From Paenibacillus ihumii (GTDB lineage: Bacteria > Bacillota > Bacilli > Paenibacillales > Paenibacillaceae), in assembly GCF_001403875.1 (NCBI RefSeq), contig NZ_LN884299.1, positions 2,232,117 to 2,296,116 of the forward strand: a DNA stretch of 64,000 nucleotides, in the 5' to 3' direction. Made by a program: the position numbers and the translations under genes. The notes under the pieces were generated by a model that saw only the letters and a list, made by a program, of their open reading frames with translations, was not told the origin of the DNA and did not search any database. Positions 17,758-26,931 of this stretch are shown one piece after another (positions within the stretch are counted from its first letter, which is position 1; the number at the start of each line of letters is the position of its first letter).

Positions 17758-19281
17758 TTAGTACAATCTTTCTGAGTAAGTAGATATTGCTTTCTTATAC
17801 CAATCCTCGTTGGCCTCCATAACGTCCTGCTTTCCGACAAACATAAGTTGAGTATATTGGCGAGAAGAGCGGGTAATGGCTACAATGATCGTGGCCTTCG
17901 TCCCATTGCTAATTCCAGTACCCTTAAAATAGATTGCATCATAATCTTGGATTTTTATAGGCTCAGGTTTTGACCATTTGGGACTTTCTAATAGTGAATC
18001 GCTAATATAATACTCATATATATCATCCAAAGTCAGAGTATCGTCCTCGGAAGCTTGTTCACCATAAGCAAAAAACAACGTATTGTCCCCCGGATGTATT
18101 GCCTGCAACTGTGCATCCTGATCTATGTTGATTTTCTTCCATTGCGCTGTAAGCTTGATCTTCATCGAGGCCAGTTTGTTATCAAATACCTCGGATTGTT
18201 CTTTATCCATTGCCACTGAATCACTTTGTTCTCCGACATGTTTCAATACCTGGAAGGATTCCAAAATACGTTTATACTCCCTTTTATATATGAGAAAATC
18301 TTCAACTGGGCTAGAGATTATCATTACATAATAGGCATTATCTTTAAGCAGCGCCGTAATTAGCAAGCCGTGGTCTTCCCTATTATATTCACATCTTCCT
18401 TCCACTTGATAAGCAGGCTGTCCATCAATCAGCAGCTGCCTCCAGCCAATCATTTCGCCTTGATGGAATTGTTTATAATTCTCGAATCTTCCATCTACAA
18501 TTTCTTGAAGGGTTGTATCCTCCGTTTTTCCTGAGGCGAACTCCCGCATAAGTAACAATTCCGCTTTCCGGTCATTTTTTAAGATGAATTCACCGATTTG
18601 ATTAATATTTGTTCTTGCCTCCCTCCAATTTATGGGTACAGTAATTTGTAACGACTGATCGTCATTAACCATCGTTTGACTGTTACTGGAGTCAAATACT
18701 TCCTTCTCTGCAGGCTTAAGCACTTTAAAGGTTTCAGTCATCTTCTGCAGTTCCTCTTTATTCAAGGTATACGTTGATTCAGGGATGGATATGGAGATCA
18801 GATAGAATGCACCATCTTTCTCCAGAAAGGTTTGCATCCACAAATGCTTCGACTCTACATATTTGATAAATCTCTCTCTAGCCGGTGCTCCATCGATCTC
18901 CAGCACGCGCTCATCTACGACAGTCGTTTGTCCTATGTTCGCATCGAATTCATTTTCCCACTTCTCCAAATTCATATCATCGTTTGCTTCTGAATGAAGC
19001 TCCTGAACAATGCTTAAAGTAATCGAAGCTTGATCATTATGTATAACAAGGCGGTTATTCCCATTCATTGAGACTTCTCTCGTTATCCAATCTTCAGGCA
19101 CAGTAATTTGTACCGTTTCGTCTTCACTCATTACTGTTCTAGTTTGCTTGTCAAAAAGTGTGAAATCAGATATATTCGCTGCTCCCTCCCCTGAAATTTC
19201 TTTTTCAACCGTCGTGCAAGCCGCCAGCAATACTAGCATTGTAGTGACGGCAAACCACGTCTTAAGCTTCATAAACTTCAT
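17758..19281 (-). CDS. Lipoprotein with three tandem PsbP/DcrB-like repeats
   Basis: A 507-residue lipoprotein. The signal peptide MKFMKLKTWFAVTTMLVLLAAC ends in the lipobox LLAAC. Three related domains follow at about residues 40-195, 200-360 and 370-507. The first two contain the same pattern ITVPEDW/ITVPINW, a short basic strand, DGAPARE/DGQPAYQ and a final F.VLKP/FQVLKH; the third is more divergent. This resembles the PsbP/DcrB-like alpha-beta fold found in surface lipoproteins. Its function is unknown. The ATG at 19281 is chosen because GAGGAGGAG precedes it; longer in-frame starts lack a site. Confidence 0.75.
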   Translation of the reverse strand: MKFMKLKTWFAVTTMLVLLAACTTVEKEISGEGAANISDFTLFDKQTRTVMSEDETVQITVPEDWITREVSMNGNNRLVIHNDQASITLSIVQELHSEANDDMNLEKWENEFDANIGQTTVVDERVLEIDGAPARERFIKYVESKHLWMQTFLEKDGAFYLISISIPESTYTLNKEELQKMTETFKVLKPAEKEVFDSSNSQTMVNDDQSLQITVPINWREARTNINQIGEFILKNDRKAELLLMREFASGKTEDTTLQEIVDGRFENYKQFHQGEMIGWRQLLIDGQPAYQVEGRCEYNREDHGLLITALLKDNAYYVMIISSPVEDFLIYKREYKRILESFQVLKHVGEQSDSVAMDKEQSEVFDNKLASMKIKLTAQWKKINIDQDAQLQAIHPGDNTLFFAYGEQASEDDTLTLDDIYEYYISDSLLESPKWSKPEPIKIQDYDAIYFKGTGISNGTKATIIVAITRSSRQYTQLMFVGKQDVMEANEDWYKKAISTYSERLY

Positions 19282-19500
19282 AATTTCTCTACTCCTCCTC
19301 ATGCTATTAACTGAACTCATTTAATATCGGTTAAAAAAAGTAAATATGTTAATGGCTAGGATAAATATATGGGTTGTCTTGCTTACCCGTTGATGGTGTT
19401 GCAGCTAACCGGCGGATATCGAGGCAACGGCTGTTTGCTGATCCTCTCCATTCACGAAAAAATCTAAAAAGCCGATAATTTTAAAAAAGGAGGAGAACGG

Positions 19501-20838
19501 ATGAAACTAAAAAAACTGATTCAACGGGTCATGATCATTTCCTTGTTGATAGGTAACTTCTCGGCAGCAGCAGTCACAGCAGAAGAATCGATTCATTCCA
19601 CGAACAACTGGAACGGTCAATCCCCCTACGCGGCAATGACCAAACCGGAAATTAAATGGTCCGTTGATCTAAAGGGGCAAATTATCGAAATCGTTATTGA
19701 TTCGAAAGGTGTACTATATGTTATAACGGATGGTTATCCATCAGCTAATCTCTGGGCGGTCGAAGCAAATGGAAAAATAAAGTGGTCTAAAGATTTGCCC
19801 GCAAATTCAGTTACTGGCCTTACCTTGTTTAACGATCAATACCTAATTGTTGCCGGTAACATTGGTACGAGCTCCTCTACAGGAATATCTAAAGATGATC
19901 CTAACAAGGTCGTCTCCGACAATCCAGATGCGATCATTTCAAAATATACTACACAAGGCGAACTCGTCTGGGAACAAATATTTGAGGAGACTACACTAAC
20001 AAGGGTGAGTGGAAAAATTGCCGTTGATGACGATGGAATGGTGGCGTTTGCTGGTAGTTTCACTTCTGTGGTTCCCGGCTATAAAAGTGTCAGTGATATG
20101 ATTCATATAAGAGAAGAAACGAAGCTGATTGCCATCTCACCAAACGGTGAAACCATTTTCAACATTACGCTGGATACATCCCCAAAAGGGCAAGAACCTT
20201 TGTCTAACTCTGCTCCCACTTTTATTAAAGGAAGCATATACTTAACGACTTCAAAAGGATATATGAAACCCATCAGTAAAACATCAAGTATGGGAGTATT
20301 TGATACTAGCACCTTGCATTCTATATCAAAAATGGGTGAGAAAAAATTCAGCACAACATTTTCTGGACAAAATATCAGTGCTCCTGTTTATGACAACAAT
20401 ATTTTATATGTTATAGGTGATAAGTCGCTATATTACTACAATACGGATGGTAAACTTATCAAAGAGTTACTATCAAAACGCCAAATAAATTACTGGACCC
20501 CACCAGTAATCAGCTCCCAAGGGTATTTGGTTTTTGGAAGACAAGTGTTTTCACCTTCAGGAAAATTACTGTGGCATTTTGACCCAAATACAAAATCGTA
20601 TGAAACGAACCTTGTTAGCCTAAACAACCTTGTTATCGATAAAAACCAGAATTTGATCATGGCTTACATGGTTGGTTATACCAGCACTAATTCAGGGGTA
20701 ATCGCTAAAGACTTAAAAACTGGACAAACCATTTGGAGAATACCACTATATCATCTATTAAACACCTCCCCTACTATCGGAAAAGATGGCACCATATATA
20801 TCGGGGGAACAAAACTGTTTGCCATTGGACAAAAATAA
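19501..20838 (+). CDS. Secreted PQQ-type beta-propeller repeat protein
   Basis: A 445-residue protein with a signal peptide (KLIQRVMIISLLIGNFSAAAVTAEE). The mature part consists of repeated beta blades: IKWSVDLKGQIIEIVIDSKGVLYVIT, KIKWSKDLPANSV, LVWEQIFEETTLTRV and TIWRIPLYHLLNTSPTIGKDGTIYIGG. These resemble PQQ-like (BamB-type) repeats without evidence of bound cofactor. Such proteins usually bind other macromolecules at the cell surface. A strong AAAGGAGG precedes the ATG. It diverges from the three-repeat lipoprotein gene, so the two may be functionally related, but that is inference. Confidence 0.8.
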   Translation: MKLKKLIQRVMIISLLIGNFSAAAVTAEESIHSTNNWNGQSPYAAMTKPEIKWSVDLKGQIIEIVIDSKGVLYVITDGYPSANLWAVEANGKIKWSKDLPANSVTGLTLFNDQYLIVAGNIGTSSSTGISKDDPNKVVSDNPDAIISKYTTQGELVWEQIFEETTLTRVSGKIAVDDDGMVAFAGSFTSVVPGYKSVSDMIHIREETKLIAISPNGETIFNITLDTSPKGQEPLSNSAPTFIKGSIYLTTSKGYMKPISKTSSMGVFDTSTLHSISKMGEKKFSTTFSGQNISAPVYDNNILYVIGDKSLYYYNTDGKLIKELLSKRQINYWTPPVISSQGYLVFGRQVFSPSGKLLWHFDPNTKSYETNLVSLNNLVIDKNQNLIMAYMVGYTSTNSGVIAKDLKTGQTIWRIPLYHLLNTSPTIGKDGTIYIGGTKLFAIGQK

Positions 20839-20888
20839 AACAAGAATATCCATCCTTTCTAAGAGAAAAGCTTCATCGAACTGTTGCC

Positions 20889-20937
20889 AAAAAACCAACA
20901 ACCTAACTCTTCTGAGGAACAGGTTGTTGGTTTTTTG
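20889..20937 (+). terminator. Rho-independent terminator (beta-propeller gene)
   Basis: A 12-pair perfect stem (AACCAACAACCT with AGGTTGTTGGTT) is followed by TTTTTT on the plus side. An A run on the other side could make it act on both strands. Confidence 0.85.
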
Positions 20938-21039
20938 ACTGATCACCAAACTTAACTGCCGAATCACATATTCACCTTCCCAAAATTAATCAGCCGTCCA
21001 TCCCTGAATACATTTTTTGGGTACAGGTTAAGCTTATAG

Positions 21040-21054
21040 TAACCATTTTGGTTA
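21040..21054. promoter_or_regulatory. Palindrome upstream of the catalase gene
   Basis: TAACCA-TTT-TGGTTA is a perfect six-base inverted repeat 35 bases before the catalase start, in the expected promoter region. It could be an operator, but no family consensus was recognised. Confidence 0.3.
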
Positions 21055-21088
21055 ATGATGAAGATAACCACTTAAAGGAGGGGTTCAT

Positions 21089-22738
21089 TTGGGAGAGAAT
21101 AATGACATGAAGATACCTCACGAGCACGACGTGAAGCGTGAGACGTTGACAACACGCCAAGGCCATCCTGTGAAAGACAACCAAAATATCCGTACGATTG
21201 GTGACCGCGGTCCAGCTACGCTTGAGAATTACCACTTTATCGAGAAGATTTCCCATTTTGACCGTGAAGAGGTGCCGGAGCGGGTTGTACATGCTCGCGG
21301 AACCGGAGCATTCGGGTATTTTGAAACCTACGGCAAAGTCGGAGATGAACCGGTAGAGAAGTACACCCGAGCAAAGGTCTTCTCCGGCGCCGGAAAAAGA
21401 ACACCGCTGATGGTTCGTTTCTCCACGGTGGCAGGGGCAAAGGATTCGCCGGAAACCGCAAGAGACCCGCGCGGCTTCGCGGTGAAAATGTATACCGAAG
21501 ACGGCAACTGGGATCTCGTCGGCAACAATCTCAAAATATTTTTCATACGCGACGCGATGAAATTCCCTGATATGATTCACGCTTTTAAAGCGGATCCTGC
21601 TTCGAACGTGCCGCATCCCCAGCGGATGTTTGACTTCGTCTCCCGTTCGCCTGAAGCAACACATATGATTACCTTCCTGTTCTCTCCATGGGGCATACCA
21701 GCGACATACCGCCATATGCAGGGTTCTGGCGTCAACACCTACAAATGGGTCAATGACAAGGGCGAGGCTGTGCTGGTGAAGTATCACTGGGAGCCTAAGC
21801 AAGGAATCCGCAACTTGACGCAAGAAGAAGCAAATGCAATCCAAGCAAAAAACGTCGGCCATGCGACGCAGGATCTATATGAAGCGATTGAACGCGGAGA
21901 TTATCCCGAATGGGAGCTCTTCGTCCAGATCATGGAGGACGGGTATCATCCGGAGCTGGATTTTGATCCGCTCGATGATACGAAGCTCTGGCCGGAGGAT
22001 AAGTTCCCTTGGCTGCCGCTAGGCCGAATGGTTCTGGATCGCAATCCAGTTGATTTTCACGCAGAAATTGAGCAAGCTGCCTTTGGTACCGGGGTACTGG
22101 TCGACGGGATGGATTTCTCCGACGACAAAATGCTGCAGGGCCGTACCTTCTCTTACTCCGATACGCAGCGCTACCGTGTAGGCGCGAACTATCTGCAATT
22201 GCCAGTAAACGCGCCAAAGGTACCTGTGCGCACGAATCAGCACCGGGGCCAAATGGACACCCGTAATCCCAAAGAGTCCGGAGAAAATCCGCATATTAAC
22301 TATGAGCCTTCCATGATCGGCGGCTATCAGGAAGCCGGGCAGCAGGATCGGCCGCAGCATCGGCCAACGTATAATGCCGCGGCTATGAGCGCACCGATCG
22401 ATCGTCCCAATAACTACGGGCAAGCGGGCGATACGTACCGCGCTTTCGAAGAATGGGAGCGTGAGGAACTGATCAAGAACCTGTCCGAAGCGCTTGCGGT
22501 TTGCGACAAACGAATCCAGGAAGCGATGATCCACCATTTCACACAGGCGGATGAAGACTATGGCCGCCGCGTTAAGGAAGGGATCGGCAGGGTCATGAAA
22601 GAAATACAAGGAATGAAAAAGGACGAACAGCTCCCTGGCCGTGAATCCGGCCAATCGAAATATGGCCAAGGCTCATTAGCCGCAAACGAAGCCACCAAAG
22701 AGGCTGTAGAGAAAAGCCACGAAGCTGATCCATATTGA
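21089..22738 (+). CDS. Monofunctional heme catalase (KatX/KatA type)
   Basis: A 549-residue clade catalase that decomposes hydrogen peroxide. The distal His is in VVHARGTGAFG (His68), the conserved RFSTVAG and RDPRGFAVKMYTEDGNWD follow, the distal Asn lies in LVGNNLKIFFIRD, and the proximal heme Tyr is in SYSDTQRYRVGANY. Length and the C-terminal extension match Bacillus KatX, the spore-germination catalase, better than the shorter KatA. The start is TTG, chosen for AAAGGAGG seven bases upstream. It has its own terminator. Spore localisation is only inferred. Confidence 0.93.
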   Translation: MGENNDMKIPHEHDVKRETLTTRQGHPVKDNQNIRTIGDRGPATLENYHFIEKISHFDREEVPERVVHARGTGAFGYFETYGKVGDEPVEKYTRAKVFSGAGKRTPLMVRFSTVAGAKDSPETARDPRGFAVKMYTEDGNWDLVGNNLKIFFIRDAMKFPDMIHAFKADPASNVPHPQRMFDFVSRSPEATHMITFLFSPWGIPATYRHMQGSGVNTYKWVNDKGEAVLVKYHWEPKQGIRNLTQEEANAIQAKNVGHATQDLYEAIERGDYPEWELFVQIMEDGYHPELDFDPLDDTKLWPEDKFPWLPLGRMVLDRNPVDFHAEIEQAAFGTGVLVDGMDFSDDKMLQGRTFSYSDTQRYRVGANYLQLPVNAPKVPVRTNQHRGQMDTRNPKESGENPHINYEPSMIGGYQEAGQQDRPQHRPTYNAAAMSAPIDRPNNYGQAGDTYRAFEEWEREELIKNLSEALAVCDKRIQEAMIHHFTQADEDYGRRVKEGIGRVMKEIQGMKKDEQLPGRESGQSKYGQGSLAANEATKEAVEKSHEADPY

Positions 22739-22745
22739 CGTTTAA

Positions 22746-22788
22746 ACGGCTGCAGCGTCCGTAAAATGGTCGCCGCAGTCTTTTTTGT
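22746..22788 (+). terminator. Rho-independent terminator of the catalase gene
   Basis: GGCTGCAGCG pairs with CGCCGCAGTC (one mismatch, one G-U), followed by TTTTTTG, starting ten bases after the stop. Confidence 0.75.
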
Positions 22789-22951
22789 TCCTTTTCCGCC
22801 CCAACTGCTGCTGTAACCTCAGCTATCTCCACTCTCTATCGTACTTTTAAGCGGCATTGGGCCGACTACATATCTTTAGGATGATCTGTTCATATTAATT
22901 AGGGTATATGAGATGAAGATTAAGATGAAGCTGCCCCAGGAGGAAATGATG

Positions 22952-24046
22952 ATGGCAAATATTGTGTTTATTTCACCTAACAAATACATTCAAGGTCAGG
23001 GCGCTCTGCAGGAAATCGGGAAGCATGTTAAAGAGATGGGGCGCAAGCCCCTTGTCCTCGCAGATGAAGTTGTCTGGAACATTACCAAGGACACAATTAC
23101 CGGAGGTTTAACATCGGAAGGCGTTGATTTTCACTTTGTCTTATTCAATGGCGAGGCTTCTATAAATGAAGTAAAACGAATTGCTCAGGAAGGACAAACA
23201 CAAGCCGTCGATTTTGTAATTGGCGTTGGCGGAGGCAAAACATTGGATACCGCGAAGGCCGTGGCGGACGAGCTGAGGTCCAAGGTGGTCATTGCCCCGA
23301 CCACGGCATCCACCGATGCTCCGACAAGTGCTTTATCCGTCATTTACAGTGACGAAGGGGTATTCGAATCCTATAGGTTCTATAACAAAAACCCCGATCT
23401 GGTGCTGGTGGATACTGCCGTTGTCGCGCAAGCTCCAGCCCGGTTATTTGCCTCGGGCATTGCCGACGCGATGGCGACGTGGGTGGAGGTTCGTGCTACG
23501 GTAAGAAGCGGCGGCACCGCTATGTCGGGCGGCAAGCCGAGCATTGCTGCCCAAGCCATTGCCAAGGCCTGCGAAGAGACATTATTCCAATACGGAATCC
23601 CCGCTTACAAAGCTGTAAAAAAAGGACTCGTTACCCGGCATGTCGAGGCAATTGTCGAGGCAAATACCCTGCTGTCCGGTCTTGGCTTCGAAAGCGGCGG
23701 CTTGGCGGCCGCACATGCTATTCACAACGGAATGACAGTGCTGTCTGGAGATATTCATCATCTGACTCACGGTGAGAAGGTCGCTTACGGAACACTTGTC
23801 CAGCTGGTGCTTGAACTCCATCCCGAAGAGGAAATTCTAAGATACATCAGCTTTTACAGAGAGCTGGGCCTTCCAACGACCTTGGAGCAGCTGCATCTGG
23901 AGAACGTTGCCTATGAGGAGCTGCTGAAGGTTGGCACAGCCGCCACCCAACCGAATGAAACGATGGTTAACCTGTCCAGGGAGATCACAGCCGAGCAAGT
24001 GGCTAACGCTATTCTCCTAGTAGATGCCCTGAGCAAACAGACTTGA
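22952..24046 (+). CDS. gldA: Glycerol dehydrogenase
   Basis: A 364-residue iron-type alcohol dehydrogenase that interconverts glycerol and dihydroxyacetone with NAD+. The nucleotide loop is IGVGGGKTLDTAKA, followed by APTTASTDAPTSALSV. Metal ligands are expected at the Asp of SGIADAMATW and at the His of AAHAIHNGM and LTHGEKVAYG, all present. The ATG before GCAAATATT is chosen as it has the best distance from AGGAGG; two ATGs just upstream and a start 13 codons earlier are possible. Monocistronic with a strong terminator. Confidence 0.93.
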   Translation: MANIVFISPNKYIQGQGALQEIGKHVKEMGRKPLVLADEVVWNITKDTITGGLTSEGVDFHFVLFNGEASINEVKRIAQEGQTQAVDFVIGVGGGKTLDTAKAVADELRSKVVIAPTTASTDAPTSALSVIYSDEGVFESYRFYNKNPDLVLVDTAVVAQAPARLFASGIADAMATWVEVRATVRSGGTAMSGGKPSIAAQAIAKACEETLFQYGIPAYKAVKKGLVTRHVEAIVEANTLLSGLGFESGGLAAAHAIHNGMTVLSGDIHHLTHGEKVAYGTLVQLVLELHPEEEILRYISFYRELGLPTTLEQLHLENVAYEELLKVGTAATQPNETMVNLSREITAEQVANAILLVDALSKQT

Positions 24047-24052
24047 GATGCA

Positions 24053-24092
24053 GTAAGTCCGCCGGCCGGCGTTCCCGGCGGACTTATTTTTT
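24053..24092 (+). terminator. Rho-independent terminator of gldA
   Basis: An 11-pair GC-rich stem (AAGTCCGCCGG with CCGGCGGACTT) followed by ATTTTTT, about ten bases after the stop. Confidence 0.9.
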
Positions 24093-24130
24093 AGCGAGTG
24101 CAGTATATGCCTCGTCAGAGCGAATGCTGC

Positions 24131-24176
24131 GAAAAACCCGCGAAGGTTCTGTTTCACAGGCCTTTCGCGGGTTTGC
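24131..24176 (-). terminator. Rho-independent terminator of the MerR/small-protein pair
   Basis: AAACCCGCGAA pairs with TTCGCGGGTTT. The T run (GGGTTTTTC) lies on the minus side, 20-60 bases after the small-protein stop. Confidence 0.8.
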
Positions 24177-24197
24177 TGCTCCCCGGTAACTTGATAT

Positions 24198-24419
24198 TCA
24201 CTTAAAAGGAATCGAGTGAATAATTTTTGCATCGCCCGACAGTTTGTTGAGATCAACCTCTTTGCCGTCCATCCATACAGACGGGCCGGATCGCCCTTTC
24301 TCCTCAGCTGCGTTGTGCACAACGATCTCGCATTTAGAACAGGCCCGCTTTTTCACCAGCTGAATGATCGATTTGCTGCGATCGGTTCCATCCGAGTACA
24401 CTTCAATTTTTTTGCTCAT
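24198..24419 (-). CDS. Small glutaredoxin-like protein with CxxC
   Basis: A 73-residue soluble protein. It starts KKIEVYSDGTD like the first strand of a thioredoxin-fold protein and has GPSVWMDGKEVDLNKLSG, which matches the cis-proline and following strand of glutaredoxins. The usual CPxC at the first helix is replaced by GTDRSKS, and a CSKC motif lies about 15 residues later instead. ATG at 24419 follows GGGAGG. The gene overlaps the end of the MerR-type gene by 17 bases, so the two are co-transcribed. A metal-binding or thiol role is possible but unproven. Confidence 0.6.
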   Translation of the reverse strand: MSKKIEVYSDGTDRSKSIIQLVKKRACSKCEIVVHNAAEEKGRSGPSVWMDGKEVDLNKLSGDAKIIHSIPFK

Positions 24420-24822
24420 TTGATGTCCTCCCTTGCTTAATGGTTTGAAGGAGCGGACAAGTCGAAAGCGACTCGCTCGAGTGACGTGCTGCACGCTCAA
24501 GAAGAGCCTTCATCTCCTGAAGCTGCTCAATCCTCTGCTCGATTTCGGTTATCTTCTCCTCCGCGTAGCAGCGCAGCTCCGCTTCTGAGCTTGCAGCGCC
24601 GTCTCGCAGCGCCTTCAAATAGAGAATTTCCTGCAGTGTGAAGCCGATGGCCTGGGCCTGGCGAATCCAGCGGATATCGTCCACGACAGATTCGTCATAC
24701 ATGCGATAGCCCGCTCTCGTCCGAGGCGGCTCCGCAATCAATCCGCGTTTTTCATAATACCGTACGGTTTCCAAGTTCACACTGGCACGCTTCGACAATT
24801 CCCCAATGGTTAGATATGCCAT
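24403..24822 (-). CDS. MerR family transcriptional regulator
   Basis: A 139-residue regulator. Residues 1-70 are the MerR winged helix (LTIGELSKRASVNLETVRYYEKRGLI, then YRMYDESVVDDIRWIRQAQAIGF). A long dimerisation helix follows (EEKITEIEQRIEQLQEMKALLE). Cys in ELRCYAEE aligns with the first metal Cys of mercury MerR and STCPLL with the third, but the middle Cys region (VCACH in MerR) is ERAARHS here. So it belongs near the MerR/ZntR group, with an altered ligand site. ATG at 24822 follows AAGGAGGAG. It probably controls its own operon with the small CxxC protein. Confidence 0.85.
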   Translation of the reverse strand: MAYLTIGELSKRASVNLETVRYYEKRGLIAEPPRTRAGYRMYDESVVDDIRWIRQAQAIGFTLQEILYLKALRDGAASSEAELRCYAEEKITEIEQRIEQLQEMKALLERAARHSSESLSTCPLLQTIKQGRTSNEQKN

Positions 24823-25090
24823 GCACTGCTCCTCCTTCATAATCCGATCTTAGTCCCTGTACTTAGGTACGGAGTCAATACATTATTTATGTTTTGTATT
24901 CGATAACCGCTCCTCGTTTTTTTATTCATTATACGCAAATGCGCACTTCTCCACATCATCCCATCCTCAGGGATGCCCGTTAAAATAATGGCTATTGCCT
25001 ATGCGAAAATAAATAACAGGCCTCCCCTTCCCCAAAGAGACACCTGTTATTCATTTCCGCTAATGAACTAAGCTGTGACCTGACCCCGTT

Positions 25091-25981
25091 CTATCCATTC
25101 AGCCTCTGCTGAAGAAATGCTGCCAGCTCTTCGGCTGTATCCCAAACGATTGGACGGATCTCTTTGAATTTCACGGACAACATTTCGGCATCGCTGCTGT
25201 TTACGATCCATATCACCGGAATGTCCAAGCCTAGTGCATATCCCGCTGCAAAATACATTCCTGGGGATTGACCGGTTAAATCCGCGATAACCAGCTTACT
25301 GTCCGCTATTAGTTCTAAAGAGTACACTTCAGCGTTTTCTGTTGCAGCTGGTGCAAGCACGCGCGGCAAATAACCGTACTGCTCGATTTTAGGCAGCAGC
25401 ATTTGCAGCCAATCCGTTCGCAAGTCCTTCGCGTCCGGAACCAAAACGGCGCAGGGCTTCAATTTTTTGCCTTCAGCGCTCGCAGCTGCTTCGCTCCACC
25501 CCTTCTCCGTCAGTTGAAAGCTCATCCCTTCCCTGATCAGCAGCTGTTCGCTTCTCAGTTTATCAATGATATAGACCAGCTCCTGCAAATTTGGAGAATA
25601 CGTCAAATTATAGCTGCTGGAGAGTGGATGAATGACCACCGATTCTCCAGGTCCCTCAGAATGCCTGTACAAATATTGCAGGAGACGTTTTCCTTTATCA
25701 TCAATGGTCACAGGAATTTTAGGGGAGTTTATAATCGATTCTAAATCGCTCGCTGATAGAGCGACTTTGTCCTTGCAATCGGTTAGCTCCCGGATATATG
25801 CCGAAACTATATGAAGCATGGTGCGTTTTTTCTGGTGCGGAAGCGACAGAATAGCTTCGTAGCTGTCTCTTTGCAGGCTGTAGAATCCGTCGGGTGAACA
25901 GGAACAGCCTATAAATCTATCATATTCGCCTTCAGCTTGCGTGGGGACGATTTCATCGCAGAACAAACAGTGCTTCTTCAT
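25091..25981 (-). CDS. Zinc-ribbon protein with NDT/TIR-like C-terminal domain
   Basis: A 296-residue protein of unknown function. The N terminus has CLFCDEIVP and GCSCSPDGFY, a probable zinc ribbon. A helical middle part (about 45-175) includes LLQYLYRHSEG and a winged-helix-like LRSEQLLIREGMSFQLTEKGW. The C-terminal 110 residues have CAVLVPDAKDLRTDWLQMLLPKIEQYGY and SKLVIADLTGQSPGMYFAAGYALGLDIPVIWIV, the pattern of nucleoside 2-deoxyribosyltransferase-like Rossmann domains. Such domains occur in nucleotide enzymes and in some defence proteins. ATG at 25981 is chosen for spacing from AAGAGGTG. It has no obvious partner. Confidence 0.6.
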   Translation of the reverse strand: MKKHCLFCDEIVPTQAEGEYDRFIGCSCSPDGFYSLQRDSYEAILSLPHQKKRTMLHIVSAYIRELTDCKDKVALSASDLESIINSPKIPVTIDDKGKRLLQYLYRHSEGPGESVVIHPLSSSYNLTYSPNLQELVYIIDKLRSEQLLIREGMSFQLTEKGWSEAAASAEGKKLKPCAVLVPDAKDLRTDWLQMLLPKIEQYGYLPRVLAPAATENAEVYSLELIADSKLVIADLTGQSPGMYFAAGYALGLDIPVIWIVNSSDAEMLSVKFKEIRPIVWDTAEELAAFLQQRLNG

Positions 25982-26226
25982 GCAGCTCATCACCTCTTGT
26001 CAATTGCTACCCTCTACCTTACCAAGTTTTTTTTGAAAAATAGACAAGAAGATTTTTCCTTTGACGACATGGCCCTTCCCATTTGCCGGTTTTTTTCGGA
26101 CTCAAGAGCCTTCTCCCCATTTCGAAATGTAAGCAATTGACCGCAAAAAGACCACCGCTGGCTAGCGATGGCTTTGCTCCTTCTACCAAATATAGGCTGC
26201 CGGTTCTCTCGGCTTATGGGATACAG

Positions 26227-26733
26227 TCAAATAAACTCAATTTCCTTTTCCATCACGAAGTCATCCATCACGAACCCGTTGCCAATATCGGCCACCTGGG
26301 TGCGGATGATCCTAAATCCTTTCTTCTCATATACTGCGATCGTGGATGCGTTATGCCGATTCACCGTAAGCCAGATCGCGCCTAAATTCCGCTTTCGGCC
26401 CATCTCGACCAGCAGTTCCATCGCCTGGCTGGCATAGCCTTTGCCGCGATGCTCCTTCTGAATATAGAACTTGCTGAGAAACAGTTTGCCTGCATCCTGC
26501 TTGATGCCCAAATAACCCATTGGATCGCCCTGGCTGGTCATAAAATAATATTCGTATCCCTGGTTCGTTATTTGATCCGTCAACGCCGGAACAGATTGAA
26601 ATTTCTCCACCATGTAGTCGATTTGTTCCTTGGAGATGATCGTGACAAAATATTCGTGCCAAATATCCGACGCCAGCTGCGCCAAGGACACAATCTCCTT
26701 CTCGCTCTTGATTTTCGCTAGAGACAGCTGCAT
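26227..26733 (-). CDS. GNAT family N-acetyltransferase
   Basis: A 168-residue acetyltransferase. Motif A is LSKFYIQKEHRGKGYASQAMELL with the acetyl-CoA loop RGKGYA, and motif B is NASTIAVYEKKGFRII. The N-terminal IWHEYFVTIISKEQIDYMVEKFQS is seen in GNATs of this type from Bacillota. The ATG at 26733 follows GGGGGA and gives a typical length; a start 25 codons upstream lacks a ribosome binding site. The acceptor is unknown. Confidence 0.85.
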   Translation of the reverse strand: MQLSLAKIKSEKEIVSLAQLASDIWHEYFVTIISKEQIDYMVEKFQSVPALTDQITNQGYEYYFMTSQGDPMGYLGIKQDAGKLFLSKFYIQKEHRGKGYASQAMELLVEMGRKRNLGAIWLTVNRHNASTIAVYEKKGFRIIRTQVADIGNGFVMDDFVMEKEIEFI

Positions 26734-26853
26734 AGTAAATCCCCCATCTGTAAATGACGGCCCGATCCATTCCAATCCCCTGTCATGGGCAAGCCGTTTG
26801 AATTCCATTTTATACTAAGCTATCTGAGGAGCCATGGCAAGGAATTCCTAACC

Positions 26854-26890
26854 AAACAAAAAAGCCGACACCCCTTAAAGGTAGCCGGCT
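26854..26890 (-). terminator. Rho-independent terminator of the CYP102-type gene
   Basis: On the minus strand AGCCGGC pairs with GTCGGCT (one G-U), followed by TTTTTTG, about 45-75 bases after the stop. Confidence 0.75.
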
Positions 26891-26931
26891 ATACGTTGCT
26901 TTCAAGCATGTTCTTTCTAGTCCATATCCCG

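Noticed and set aside
20990..21862. 290-codon minus-strand frame
   Set aside because: Antisense to catalase and low in sequence credibility.
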